Assembly (NCBI GenBank): GCA_021202925.1
Contig: JAJQCD010000025.1
Span: forward strand, 1-59,343
DNA length: 59,343 nt
Origin: Clostridiales bacterium
GTDB taxonomy: Bacteria > Bacillota > Clostridia > Lachnospirales > Lachnospiraceae
Direction: 5' to 3'
Position numbers and translations under genes: made by a program. Positions 8,222-15,742 of this stretch are shown piece by piece. The notes under the pieces were generated by a model. The model did not search any database, was not told the origin of the DNA, and saw only the letters and a program-made list of their open reading frames with translations. Each line of letters begins with the position of its first letter. The first letter of the stretch is position 1.

Positions 8222-8250
8222 TTTACAAAACATCTCTGGTGTGTTATAGT
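8222..8250 (+). promoter_or_regulatory. Promoter of the fchA-folD unit
   Basis: TTTACA (8222-8227) and TATAGT (8245-8250) are 17 bases apart, 44 bases before the fchA start. Confidence 0.7.
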
Positions 8251-8293
8251 GGGGGCGGAATGAAAATCGTGCCTGAAAGGAAGACGGGAAAGT

Positions 8294-8920
8294 ATGACAG
8301 AGGGACAGAGAATTGCAGACTGGGTGGATGCGCTCGCGTCGAAGGCGCCGACGCCGGGCGGCGGGGGTGCATCGGCGCTCGGCGGCGCACTGGCGGCGGC
8401 GTTGGGGCAGATGGTGGCGAATCTGACCGTCGGAAAGAAACGTTACGCAGATGTAGAAGAGGAGATGCAGGAAAGCCTGGCGGCACTTGCCGCGCTGCAG
8501 GCAGATTTCCTGAAGCTCGCCGACCGGGACGCGGAGGTGTTTGCGTCGCTGGCGGCGGCCTATGGACTGCCGAGCGGGACGGATGAGGAGAAGGCAGAAA
8601 AGACGCGTGTGCTGGAGGAAAATCTGCTGGCGGCGAGCCTGGTTCCGCTTAAGATGATGGAGAAGGCGGTGGCGGCGCTGTATATTCTGGAAGGCGTGGA
8701 GGCGAAGGGGAGCCGGATGGCAGTCTCTGACGCGGGAGTCGCGGCGCAGTTTGCGCGGGCAGCACTGACAGGCGCGGTGATGAATGTCTATATCAATACA
8801 AAATCCATGAAGGATCGGGAGAGGGCAGAGGAACTGAATGCACGGTCGGAGGCGCTCGTAGACGAGGGCGTCAGGCTGGCGGACGGGATTTATGGCCGGG
8901 TGCTGGCAAAGCTGCGGTGA
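8294..8920 (+). CDS. fchA: Methenyltetrahydrofolate cyclohydrolase, FTCD_C/FchA family
   Basis: All-helical cyclodeaminase/cyclohydrolase-family protein of 208 residues. Members hydrolyse 5,10-methenyl-THF to 10-formyl-THF, or act as formimino-THF cyclodeaminase. The glycine-rich folate-binding motif 'APTPGGGGASALGGALA' is at residues 18-34. No transferase domain (FTCD N-terminal) is fused, and no histidine-degradation genes are nearby, which favours the cyclohydrolase role. folD starts 88 bases downstream, presumably co-transcribed. That FolD lacks two cyclohydrolase residues, so this protein probably supplies that activity. The start follows an AAAGGAAG region. Confidence 0.88.
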   Translation: MTEGQRIADWVDALASKAPTPGGGGASALGGALAAALGQMVANLTVGKKRYADVEEEMQESLAALAALQADFLKLADRDAEVFASLAAAYGLPSGTDEEKAEKTRVLEENLLAASLVPLKMMEKAVAALYILEGVEAKGSRMAVSDAGVAAQFARAALTGAVMNVYINTKSMKDRERAEELNARSEALVDEGVRLADGIYGRVLAKLR

Positions 8921-9008
8921 GAGGAATTATTTTGCCGCATCCATCTACGGGAAACGTACTCCGTTGATGCATGCGGGAGAGAAAAAAGCAGACAGGAGTG
9001 GAAGGGTG

Positions 9009-9869
9009 ATGATACCGTTAAAGGGAGCGGAAGTTTCCGCGAAGATAAAGAACGAGATGATGGGAGCGATTGCCGGAATGGGCGGGCAGACGCCGAAGCT
9101 GGCGATTGTCCGTGTGGGGAATCGTCCGGATGACTGTTCCTATGAGCGTGGCGCGACGAAGAAGCTGATTGCTTTTGGGCTGCGGGTGCAGTCCTGTGTG
9201 TATCCGGAGGATATCAGCGATGCGGATTTCCGGAAAGCATTTGCGGCGATCAACGCGGATCCGGATGTGACAGGAATTCTGCTGCTTCGTCCGCTGCCGA
9301 AACAGATTGATGAGAAGGCGATCGAGGAGGCGATCGATCCGCTCAAGGATCTGGATGGAATCTCTCCGGTCAACATTGCCAGAGTATTCGCCGGGGATGC
9401 GTCAGGCTTTGCTCCGTGTACGGCGGAAGCGGTGATTGAAGTGCTGAAGGCATATGAGATTCCGATCGAGGGAAAGCGGGTAACGATTGTCGGACGCAGC
9501 ATGGTGGTCGGCCGTCCGCTGTCGATGCTCTTCCTGAAAGAGAACGCGACGGTGACGATTTGCCATACCCGGACGAAGGATTTGCCGGGAACCTGCCGCA
9601 GTGCGGAGATTCTGGTTGCGGCCGTCGGCCGTGCACGGATGCTGGATGCCGCTTATGTGGGGAAGGATGCCGTTGTGATCGATGTGGGAATCAACGTGGA
9701 CACAGAGGGAAGACTTTGCGGCGATGTGGATTTTGCATCCATTCAGGAGTGCGCATCCATGGCAACGCCGGTCCCTGGCGGCGTTGGCGCCGTTACGACG
9801 GCCGTTCTTGCAAAGCATTTGGTGCGTGCGGCACAATTGCAGAAGCATGGTTCCGTGGACGGAAAATAA
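9009..9869 (+). CDS. folD: Methylenetetrahydrofolate dehydrogenase (FolD), cyclohydrolase residues lost
   Basis: Interconverts methylene- and methenyl-THF with NAD(P). The 286-residue product has the Rossmann loop 'VTIVGRSMVVGRPLSMLF' and C-terminal 'TPVPGGVGAVTTAVL'. In the folate site the usual Y-x3-K is 'YERGA' (Tyr45, then Ala49 where the catalytic Lys is expected). The Gln of the typical 'VQLPLP' is replaced by Leu93 in 'LLLRPLP'. The Asp in 'KDLDG' is kept. These two residues serve the cyclohydrolase reaction in characterised enzymes, so this enzyme is probably dehydrogenase-only and relies on the adjacent FchA. The start at 9009 follows AGGAG by 10 bases. Confidence 0.92.
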   Translation: MIPLKGAEVSAKIKNEMMGAIAGMGGQTPKLAIVRVGNRPDDCSYERGATKKLIAFGLRVQSCVYPEDISDADFRKAFAAINADPDVTGILLLRPLPKQIDEKAIEEAIDPLKDLDGISPVNIARVFAGDASGFAPCTAEAVIEVLKAYEIPIEGKRVTIVGRSMVVGRPLSMLFLKENATVTICHTRTKDLPGTCRSAEILVAAVGRARMLDAAYVGKDAVVIDVGINVDTEGRLCGDVDFASIQECASMATPVPGGVGAVTTAVLAKHLVRAAQLQKHGSVDGK

Positions 9870-9875
9870 CAGACG

Positions 9876-9908
9876 AAGGCGAAATTCCTGTGGCATTTCG
9901 CCTTTATT
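9876..9908 (+). terminator. Intrinsic terminator after folD
   Basis: AAGGCGAAAT (9876-9885) pairs with ATTTCGCCTT (9895-9904) and is followed by a short T-rich run. Confidence 0.85.
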
Positions 9909-9910
9909 CG

Positions 9911-9919
9911 TGCTATACT
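9911..9919 (+). promoter_or_regulatory. Extended -10 promoter before the cytidylate-kinase-like gene
   Basis: TGCTATACT is an extended -10 element (TG-N-TATACT) directly behind the folD terminator. No good -35 is visible. The downstream gene starts about 80 bases later. Confidence 0.5.
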
Positions 9920-9997
9920 GGTAGAACCGTCACCGATCTTTATGTCCCGTCGGCTGGCATGAGACTGGTCGCGCAGCACTCAAAGGAGGAGAACGTT

Positions 9998-10594
9998 ATG
10001 AGTAAGGTGATTACCATCAGCCGTGAGTTTGGCAGCGGCGGACGTGAGATTGGATTCCGGCTTTCCGAGAAGCTGGGAATTCCGTTTTATGATAAGGAGA
10101 TCATTTCCCTGGCAGCGGAGAACAGCAACATTGCGGAGTCCGTGTTTCAGGCCCATGACGAAGTGATTGGGAAAAAGGTGCGGAACAACCATGATTATGT
10201 GTCGGTGAACCCGTTTTCGCCCCTGTATGAGGTGCCGGTGTCGGATCAGCTGTTTCTGATGCAGTCTCAGGTGATTCGCAAGCTGGAGCAGGAGGGACCG
10301 TGTATCATCATTGGACGTTGCTCGGATATTATTGTGCAGGATGGGTTTCATGTGTTTATCTGTGCGGGCCTCAAATACCGCATGCAGCGGATGCACAGCC
10401 TGCAGCCGGATGAGCCGATGAAAAAACTGGAGTCAAAGATGCGCTCGGTTGACAGGAAGCGCCGGGAATATTATCAGTATTACAGTGGGAATGAATGGGG
10501 CAATCCACGCAATTACCATCTGAGTCTGAACAGCGGAAAGCTGGGGATTGAGCAGTGTGTGGAGCTCATTGCGGATTGTATCCGGCAGAAATAG
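9998..10594 (+). CDS. Cytidylate kinase-like family protein
   Basis: P-loop nucleoside-monophosphate-kinase-like protein of 198 residues. The N-terminal 'ITISREFGSGGREIG' is the cytidylate-kinase-2 type phosphate loop, followed by 'FYDKEIISLAA'. 'GPCIIIGRCSDIIV' and 'RMQRMHSL' match the core and LID parts of the family. It is shorter and more divergent than the housekeeping Cmk, so the true substrate is uncertain. AAAGGAGGA is 7 bases before the ATG. The gene has its own promoter and terminator and looks monocistronic. Confidence 0.82.
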   Translation: MSKVITISREFGSGGREIGFRLSEKLGIPFYDKEIISLAAENSNIAESVFQAHDEVIGKKVRNNHDYVSVNPFSPLYEVPVSDQLFLMQSQVIRKLEQEGPCIIIGRCSDIIVQDGFHVFICAGLKYRMQRMHSLQPDEPMKKLESKMRSVDRKRREYYQYYSGNEWGNPRNYHLSLNSGKLGIEQCVELIADCIRQK

Positions 10595-10626
10595 CCGGAT
10601 TTGCCGGATATCAGAAGAGAGAATGC

Positions 10627-10652
10627 GGGGGCGCCAAAGGCCGCCCCTTTTG
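10627..10652 (+). terminator. Intrinsic terminator after the cytidylate-kinase-like gene
   Basis: GGGGCG and CGCCCC pair around an 8-base loop, followed by TTTT. Confidence 0.8.
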
Positions 10653-10685
10653 TGCGCGGACAGGTGAAACGAAGGAGAATGGAAG

Positions 10686-11858
10686 ATGAAATTTGCAAAG
10701 CGTATGGATCGGTTTGGCGAGGGGATATTTACGCGCCTGGTTGAGATCAGGAGACGAAAGGAAGCGGCGGGAGAGACGGTCATTGATCTGAGTATCGGAG
10801 CGCCGAATATTCCTCCGGCGGATCATATTCTGGATGTGCTTGGACGGGAGGTTGCGAAGAAATCAAACTATATCTACGCGATCAGCGACCAGAGTGAACT
10901 GAGGGAAGCGGTCGCCGTATGGTATCAGCGGCGTTACGGCGTGACGCTGGATCCCGGAACGCAGGTTTCTTCTCTTCTTGGTTCTCAGGAAGGATTGTCT
11001 CACATTGCCATGACGATTGTGGATGAAGGAGACCTGGCGCTTGTCCCGGATCCGTGTTATCCGGTTTTCGCGGATGGACCATCGCTGGCCGGGGCAGAAT
11101 TGTATTATATGCCACAGAAGCGGGAAAATGGGTATCTCATTCAGCTGAATGAAATTCCGGAGGATGTCGCCCGGCGGGCGAAACTCATGGTTGTGTCGTA
11201 TCCGAACAATCCGACGACCGTACTGGCGCCGGATGCCTTTTATGAGGAACTGGTGGCATTCGCGAAGAAATATGATATTGTTGTGATTCACGACAATGCC
11301 TACAGTGAGTTGGTATTTGACGGAAGACGATGCGGAAGTTTCCTGCGGTATCCGGGAGCGATGGATGTGGGTGTGGAATTCAATTCCCTTTCCAAGACGT
11401 ATGGTCTTGCCGGTGCGCGGATTGGTTTCTGCGTGGGGAACGCCGAGGTGGTAGCTCAGTTGAAATGCTTAAAATCCAATATGGATTACGGCATGTTTCT
11501 TCCGCTTCAGAAGGCGGCCGCCGCAGCGATTACCAGGGATCAGTCCTGTGTGGAGCGGACAAGAAGCGCCTATCAGGCCCGGCGGGATATCCTCTGTGAC
11601 GGTCTCAGTGAGATCGGCTGGAAGATGGAGAAGCCTGTGGCGACGATGTTTGTCTGGGCGCCGATTCCGGATGGTTTTGCGAGTTCGGAGGAGTTCGTGC
11701 TGGAGCTGGTAGAGAAGGCGGGCGTTATCGTGACGCCGGGAAGCGCGTTTGGGCCGTCCGGGGAAGGATATGTGCGGATGGCGCTTGTGCAGGATGAACC
11801 GGAACTGCGGGCTGCGATCCGGTCAATCGAGCGAAGCGGAATCCTGACAGAGCGGTAA
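10686..11858 (+). CDS. Class I/II aminotransferase, LL-diaminopimelate aminotransferase-like
   Basis: PLP-dependent fold-type I aminotransferase of 390 residues. It shows 'VSYPNNPTT' (PLP ring contact Asn), 'VIHDNAYSELVF' (Asp/Tyr), and the Schiff-base Lys in 'NSLSKTYGLAGARIGF'. The N-terminal half 'IDLSIGAPNIPPADHIL' and overall pattern resemble DapL-type enzymes that transaminate tetrahydrodipicolinate. Aspartate or alanine aminotransferase-like activity is an alternative, since this subfamily is often over-annotated as DapL. AAGGAG precedes the ATG. No lysine-pathway genes are adjacent and the gene appears to stand alone. Confidence 0.85.
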   Translation: MKFAKRMDRFGEGIFTRLVEIRRRKEAAGETVIDLSIGAPNIPPADHILDVLGREVAKKSNYIYAISDQSELREAVAVWYQRRYGVTLDPGTQVSSLLGSQEGLSHIAMTIVDEGDLALVPDPCYPVFADGPSLAGAELYYMPQKRENGYLIQLNEIPEDVARRAKLMVVSYPNNPTTVLAPDAFYEELVAFAKKYDIVVIHDNAYSELVFDGRRCGSFLRYPGAMDVGVEFNSLSKTYGLAGARIGFCVGNAEVVAQLKCLKSNMDYGMFLPLQKAAAAAITRDQSCVERTRSAYQARRDILCDGLSEIGWKMEKPVATMFVWAPIPDGFASSEEFVLELVEKAGVIVTPGSAFGPSGEGYVRMALVQDEPELRAAIRSIERSGILTER

Positions 11859-11907
11859 AAATTGCCGGGGGCTGTCTGGAACGTTGGACCGACCGGATTC
11901 ATATTTG

Positions 11908-11946
11908 TGAAAGTGCTTACAAATTCGCCAGGAATTTCGGTAGAAT
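11908..11946 (+). promoter_or_regulatory. kduI promoter overlapped by a cre-like site
   Basis: TGAAAGTGCTTACA at 11908-11921 differs by one base from the CcpA operator form TGAAAGCGCTTACA. TTACAA (11917-11922) and TAGAAT (11941-11946) form a promoter with an 18-base spacer, so the cre covers the -35. Carbon catabolite repression is inferred. Confidence 0.65.
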
Positions 11947-12042
11947 GTTCTATTGAATCGCGGTGGAGGGATGGATTATAATGATAAGAAGTGAGATTGC
12001 AGGTAATCTCGCAAGACTGAATACAGACGGAGGGATGAGGTT

Positions 12043-12885
12043 ATGGATATTCGCTATTCTGCGAACCAGAAGGATTTTAAGCGTTATACGACAGAGGAGA
12101 CAAGAAAGGAATTCCTGATTGAGAACCTGTATGTGGCCAATGAGGTGGTAGCGGTATATTCTCATGTGGATCGGATGGTTACTCTGGGATGTATGCCAAC
12201 GACGGAGAAGGTTTCCATTGACAAGGGCATCGATATCTGGAAGAATTTCGGAACAGAGTATTTCCTGGAGAGAAGAGAGATCGGCATTTTCAACATTGGT
12301 GGTGCGGGCGTAATCACCGCAGACAATGAGACCTTTGCGATGAATTACAAGGACTGTCTGTATATCACAAAGGGAACGAAGGAAGTGTATTTCACCAGTG
12401 ACGATCCGGAGAATCCGGCAAAGTTTTATATGGTGAGCGCACCGGCACATACTTCTTATAAGACGACCTTTATTCCGATTGAGAAGGCGGCGAAGAGACC
12501 GGTTGGCGCTCTGGAGACTTCCAATAAACGGACCATTAATCAGTTCATTCATCCGGATGTGCTGGAGACCTGCCAGCTTTCCATGGGTATGACGGTTCTG
12601 GAGCCGGGCAGTGTGTGGAATACCATGCCGGCGCATACGCATGAGAGAAGAATGGAGATCTATATGTACTTCGAGATTCCGAAGGACAATGTGGTATTTC
12701 ATATGATGGGCGAGGGCCAGGAAACCCGCCATATTGTCATGCAGAACGAGCAGGCGGTGATCAGTCCGTCCTGGAGCATTCACGCAGGCGCGGGTACCAG
12801 CAATTACACATTCATCTGGGCGATGGGCGGAGAGAACCAGGCCTTTGACGATATGGATACCATTCCGACGACGGAACTTCGATAA
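12043..12885 (+). CDS. kduI: 5-dehydro-4-deoxy-D-glucuronate isomerase
   Basis: Cupin-fold zinc isomerase that converts 5-keto-4-deoxyuronate, released from pectin or glycosaminoglycan fragments, to 3-deoxy-D-glycero-2,5-hexodiulosonate. The 280-residue length matches the family. Zinc ligands are visible as 'PAHTHERRMEIYMYF' (two His and Glu) and a later His in 'SPSWSIHAGAGT'. 'FNIGGAGVI' and 'CLYITKGTKEV' are further family segments. GGAGGGATGAGG precedes the ATG. It is a single gene, without kduD or a lyase beside it, flanked by its own promoter and a strong terminator (12913-12950). The partner enzymes must be elsewhere in the genome. Confidence 0.95.
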   Translation: MDIRYSANQKDFKRYTTEETRKEFLIENLYVANEVVAVYSHVDRMVTLGCMPTTEKVSIDKGIDIWKNFGTEYFLERREIGIFNIGGAGVITADNETFAMNYKDCLYITKGTKEVYFTSDDPENPAKFYMVSAPAHTSYKTTFIPIEKAAKRPVGALETSNKRTINQFIHPDVLETCQLSMGMTVLEPGSVWNTMPAHTHERRMEIYMYFEIPKDNVVFHMMGEGQETRHIVMQNEQAVISPSWSIHAGAGTSNYTFIWAMGGENQAFDDMDTIPTTELR

Positions 12886-12912
12886 GCTGGAAAATAAGTA
12901 AATAACGGATAC

Positions 12913-12950
12913 CAAAGAGGAGCAGGAGCCAGCCTCCGGACTCCTCTTTG
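12913..12950 (+). terminator. Intrinsic terminator after kduI
   Basis: CAAAGAGGAG and CTCCTCTTTG form a perfect 10-base stem. Its 3' arm ends in CTTTG rather than a long U run. Confidence 0.8.
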
Positions 12951-12954
12951 TATG

Positions 12955-13150
12955 CGCAGGATTGTGTGGGAGACGGAATGGTTCCATATATCAGCCGTGG
13001 GAATGGGCATGATATCATGATGGCTTGTAATACCGACGGTTCTCCCTACGCAGTGGTGTGGCTGCGAACCGGTTGACGAAGAACCTGCGACCTGATGACT
13101 ATGACAGAAAGGAATAAGGATTGGCCTGGGGGTTTCCCCCTTGCCAGGGA
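12955..13150 (+). other. Possible structured leader upstream of cvfB
   Basis: About 200 bases with several self-complementary stretches: the perfect palindrome CATGATATCATG near 13010, a GGTT/AACC plus CGCAG/CTGCG stem at about 13038-13070, and GGGGG-TTT-CCCCC at about 13130-13142 just before the ribosome site. No known riboswitch signature was recognised. It could be a regulatory 5' leader. Confidence 0.3.
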
Positions 13151-13159
13151 GAGAATCAC

Positions 13160-13993
13160 ATGATAGAGCTGGGAAGAATACAGACGCTGGTGGTGCTGCG
13201 GGAGAAGACATTTGGGGTCTATCTGGGACAGAAGGAGGATCCGGAGCATTCCGTGCTTTTACCCAAGAAACAGGTTCCGGAAGGGTTGAAGATCGGTGAT
13301 GCGATCGATGTTTTCGTATATAAGGATTCGGAGGACAGGCTGATTGCCACCACAGGGACACCGAAGCTGCAGGTGGGCGAGACGGCAGTGCTGAACGTGA
13401 AGGATTTGACAAAGATGGGCGCGTTCCTGGATATGGGACTGGAGAAGGATCTTCTTCTTCCGTTTAAGGAGCAGAATCATAAGGTACAGCAGGGGGAGCC
13501 GTGCCTGGTAGCGCTGTATATTGATAAGAGCGGCCGTCTGGCTGCGACCATGAACGTTTATTCTTATATGCACGCAGATTCACCATATAAAAAGGATGAC
13601 CGGGTATCCGGCACGATTTATGAGATTAATGAGAATCTGGGTGCGTTTGTGGCAGTAGACGGGCGGTATTACGGATTGATTCCCAGAAAAGAGATGTACG
13701 GGGATTTTCATCCGGGCGATGTGGTGGAGGCCAGGGTGACGAAGGTCCGGGATGATGGAAAACTGGATCTGAGTCCGCGCCAGAAAGCGTACGTGCAGAT
13801 GGACATGGATGCGGAACTGGTGCTGAAGGTCATTGATGAATATGACGGCGTGCTTCCGTTCAATGACAAGGCGCGGCCGGAGGTTATCCTGCGGGAATTC
13901 CGGATGAGTAAGAATGCGTTTAAGCGTGCGGTCGGACGCCTGCTCAAGGAGGGCAAGATCCGGATTACCGAGCAGACCATTGAAAAATTATAA
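13160..13993 (+). CDS. cvfB: S1-like RNA-binding protein, CvfB family
   Basis: Cytosolic 277-residue protein of the CvfB/YitL family: tandem S1-type OB folds followed by a C-terminal winged helix. The N-terminal OB domain 'IQTLVVLREKTFGVYLGQ' and the S1 domain 'LNVKDLTKMGAFLDMGLEKDLLLP' are evident. A later S1-like repeat has 'DRVSGTIYEINENLGAFVAV'. The winged helix ends 'FRMSKNAFKRAVGRLLKEG'. In staphylococci CvfB affects RNA-dependent virulence regulation; the role here is inferred to be RNA binding. The ATG at 13160 is chosen because homology starts there and GGGAGAG precedes it. Confidence 0.9.
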   Translation: MIELGRIQTLVVLREKTFGVYLGQKEDPEHSVLLPKKQVPEGLKIGDAIDVFVYKDSEDRLIATTGTPKLQVGETAVLNVKDLTKMGAFLDMGLEKDLLLPFKEQNHKVQQGEPCLVALYIDKSGRLAATMNVYSYMHADSPYKKDDRVSGTIYEINENLGAFVAVDGRYYGLIPRKEMYGDFHPGDVVEARVTKVRDDGKLDLSPRQKAYVQMDMDAELVLKVIDEYDGVLPFNDKARPEVILREFRMSKNAFKRAVGRLLKEGKIRITEQTIEKL

Positions 13994-14443
13994 CGGTCAA
14001 TCAGGACAGCATCTTCCGGCGGACTGTGTGTCGTGCGGGAGGATGCTGTTTTAAACGAATAAATGGACAGAATTCATCTTTCGGGGAAGGAATTTTCACA
14101 ATCAAAAGGCCGTTCGCTTGGGCAAGATTCACAAGATTTTGCCGGAGAAAGTGGTCTGCGCGAGGTTTTCAAAGTTTCTTTTATCGATTTTTGACAGGAA
14201 AAACGGAATCGTTTTTACTGGTTTTTGTAATTTACAGCACATTTTCAAAAGTCTGAGCAATTTTGACAAAAAGCCGAAATCCGATTTGGACAAATGAGAT
14301 ATGGAGAAATCTTTTTTTCTATTGTATCATTAGACCATGAGAACAGGATGCCCGGATTGCCGAGGTGAATGTGGGAACCGGCAAAGGATGGAAGAAATTT
14401 CAGGCGGCATCCGACCACTGATTTTATATGGAGGAAAAGAAAG
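13994..14443 (+). other. cvfB-msmK intergenic region
   Basis: 450 bases without a gene. It starts with the cvfB terminator, then turns AT-rich, with TTGACA at about 14190 and 14264, a perfect AAAACG-GAAT-CGTTTT hairpin near 14199-14216, and a TATCAT near 14325. The msmK promoter probably lies here, but no single -35/-10 pair is convincing. Confidence 0.5.
14006..14054 (+). terminator. Intrinsic terminator after cvfB
   Basis: ACAGCATCTTCC and GGAGGATGCTGT pair around a loop of about 20 bases, followed by TTTTA. Confidence 0.85.
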
Positions 14444-15556
14444 ATGGCTAGTTTATCATTGAGAAATGTAACCAAATCCTACCCGAACGGATTCGTAGCA
14501 GTGAAGGATTTCAACCTGGAGATCGCGGATAAGGAATTTATCATTTTCGTTGGACCGTCTGGATGCGGTAAGTCGACCACGCTTCGTATGATCGCCGGTC
14601 TGGAGGACATTTCTTCCGGCGAGCTGTACATTGACGGCAAGCTGATGAACAACGTAGAGCCGAAGGACAGAGATATCGCGATGGTTTTCCAGAGCTATGC
14701 ACTGTATCCGCATATGTCCGTGTATGACAATATGGCATTCGGCCTGAAGCTGCGGAAGGTTCCGAAGGATGAGATTGATAAGTTGGTTCAGGAAGCGGCC
14801 AGAATCCTTGATCTTTCTCATCTCCTGGATCGGAAGCCGAAGGCTCTGTCCGGTGGTCAGAGACAGCGTGTTGCGATGGGACGTGCCATCGTTCGTAATC
14901 CGAAGGTGTTCCTGATGGATGAGCCGCTGTCCAACCTGGATGCGAAGCTGAGAGGACAGATGCGTATTGAGATTTCCAAGCTGCATCAGAGACTGGAAGC
15001 GACGATTATCTATGTTACCCATGACCAGACAGAGGCGATGACGCTGGGTACCAGAATCGTCGTCATGAAGGATGGCGTCGTACAGCAGGTGGATTCCCCG
15101 CAGAATCTGTATGACAAGCCATGCAACAAGTTCGTTGCGGGATTCATCGGTTCTCCGCAGATGAATATGGTTGACGCGACCGTCGGCAAGACCGGTTCCG
15201 ATATTACTCTGAGCTTTGATGGACATACGATCACCCTGCCGGAAGAGAAGGGTAAGGTGTTGGAGCAGAAGGGTTACGTTGGCAAGATGGTTACTTTTGG
15301 TATCCGTCCGGAGGATGTACATGACGAGCCGGCATTCCTGGAGGCTTCCCCGAAGACGACATTCAGCGTGACAGTTCGTGTATACGAACTGCTGGGTGCG
15401 GAGGTTTATCTGTACTTTGATATTAACGAGCAGAACTGCACGGCTCGTGTGAATCCGAGAACCACCGCGAGACCGGGCGATACCATTAAGGTTGCCCTTG
15501 ATATCAGCAAGATCCATGTCTTTGACAAGGATAGTGAGATGGTCATCGTGAACTAG
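14444..15556 (+). CDS. Carbohydrate ABC transporter ATP-binding protein, MsmK/UgpC type
   Basis: ATPase of CUT1-class sugar ABC importers, 370 residues, at the inner face of the membrane. Walker A is 'GPSGCGKSTT', the signature 'LSGGQRQRVAMGRAI', Walker B 'VFLMDEPLSNLDAKLR', followed by 'VTHDQTEAM'. The C-terminal third (from about residue 240) is the TOBE/MalK regulatory domain. GGAGG is 9 bases before the ATG. No permease or solute-binding genes are near, so it probably energises several sugar transporters encoded elsewhere, as MsmK does in streptococci. That sharing is inferred from the isolation. A terminator follows immediately. Confidence 0.93.
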   Translation: MASLSLRNVTKSYPNGFVAVKDFNLEIADKEFIIFVGPSGCGKSTTLRMIAGLEDISSGELYIDGKLMNNVEPKDRDIAMVFQSYALYPHMSVYDNMAFGLKLRKVPKDEIDKLVQEAARILDLSHLLDRKPKALSGGQRQRVAMGRAIVRNPKVFLMDEPLSNLDAKLRGQMRIEISKLHQRLEATIIYVTHDQTEAMTLGTRIVVMKDGVVQQVDSPQNLYDKPCNKFVAGFIGSPQMNMVDATVGKTGSDITLSFDGHTITLPEEKGKVLEQKGYVGKMVTFGIRPEDVHDEPAFLEASPKTTFSVTVRVYELLGAEVYLYFDINEQNCTARVNPRTTARPGDTIKVALDISKIHVFDKDSEMVIVN

Positions 15557-15598
15557 TAAGAAAGGGAAAGTGACTTCCCTGATACGGATCTGATTTTA

Positions 15599-15635
15599 AA
15601 GCAGGCGAGTTCCATTACTCGCTTGCTTTTTTTTA
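15599..15635 (+). terminator. Intrinsic terminator after the MsmK-type gene
   Basis: GCAGGCGAGT (15601-15610) pairs with ACTCGCTTGC (15617-15626) and is followed by eight T residues. Confidence 0.93.
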
Positions 15636-15742
15636 CAAATTGCTATAAGATAGAGGGCAGGAAAGAGATTCCTGCATCAAATCAGGGCTTATGTACAGAT
15701 TGGGATGTTGTTATATATCATACAGAATAGGAGTGTGCCGAT

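Noticed and set aside
11971-11994. Seven-codon leader peptide before kduI (ATG behind GGAGGG)
   Set aside because: Too short to support; no amino-acid run that would suggest attenuation, although a GAGATT/AATCTC hairpin follows.
13038-13070. Known riboswitch class upstream of cvfB
   Set aside because: Hairpins are present, but I could not match conserved core bases of any riboswitch class I know.
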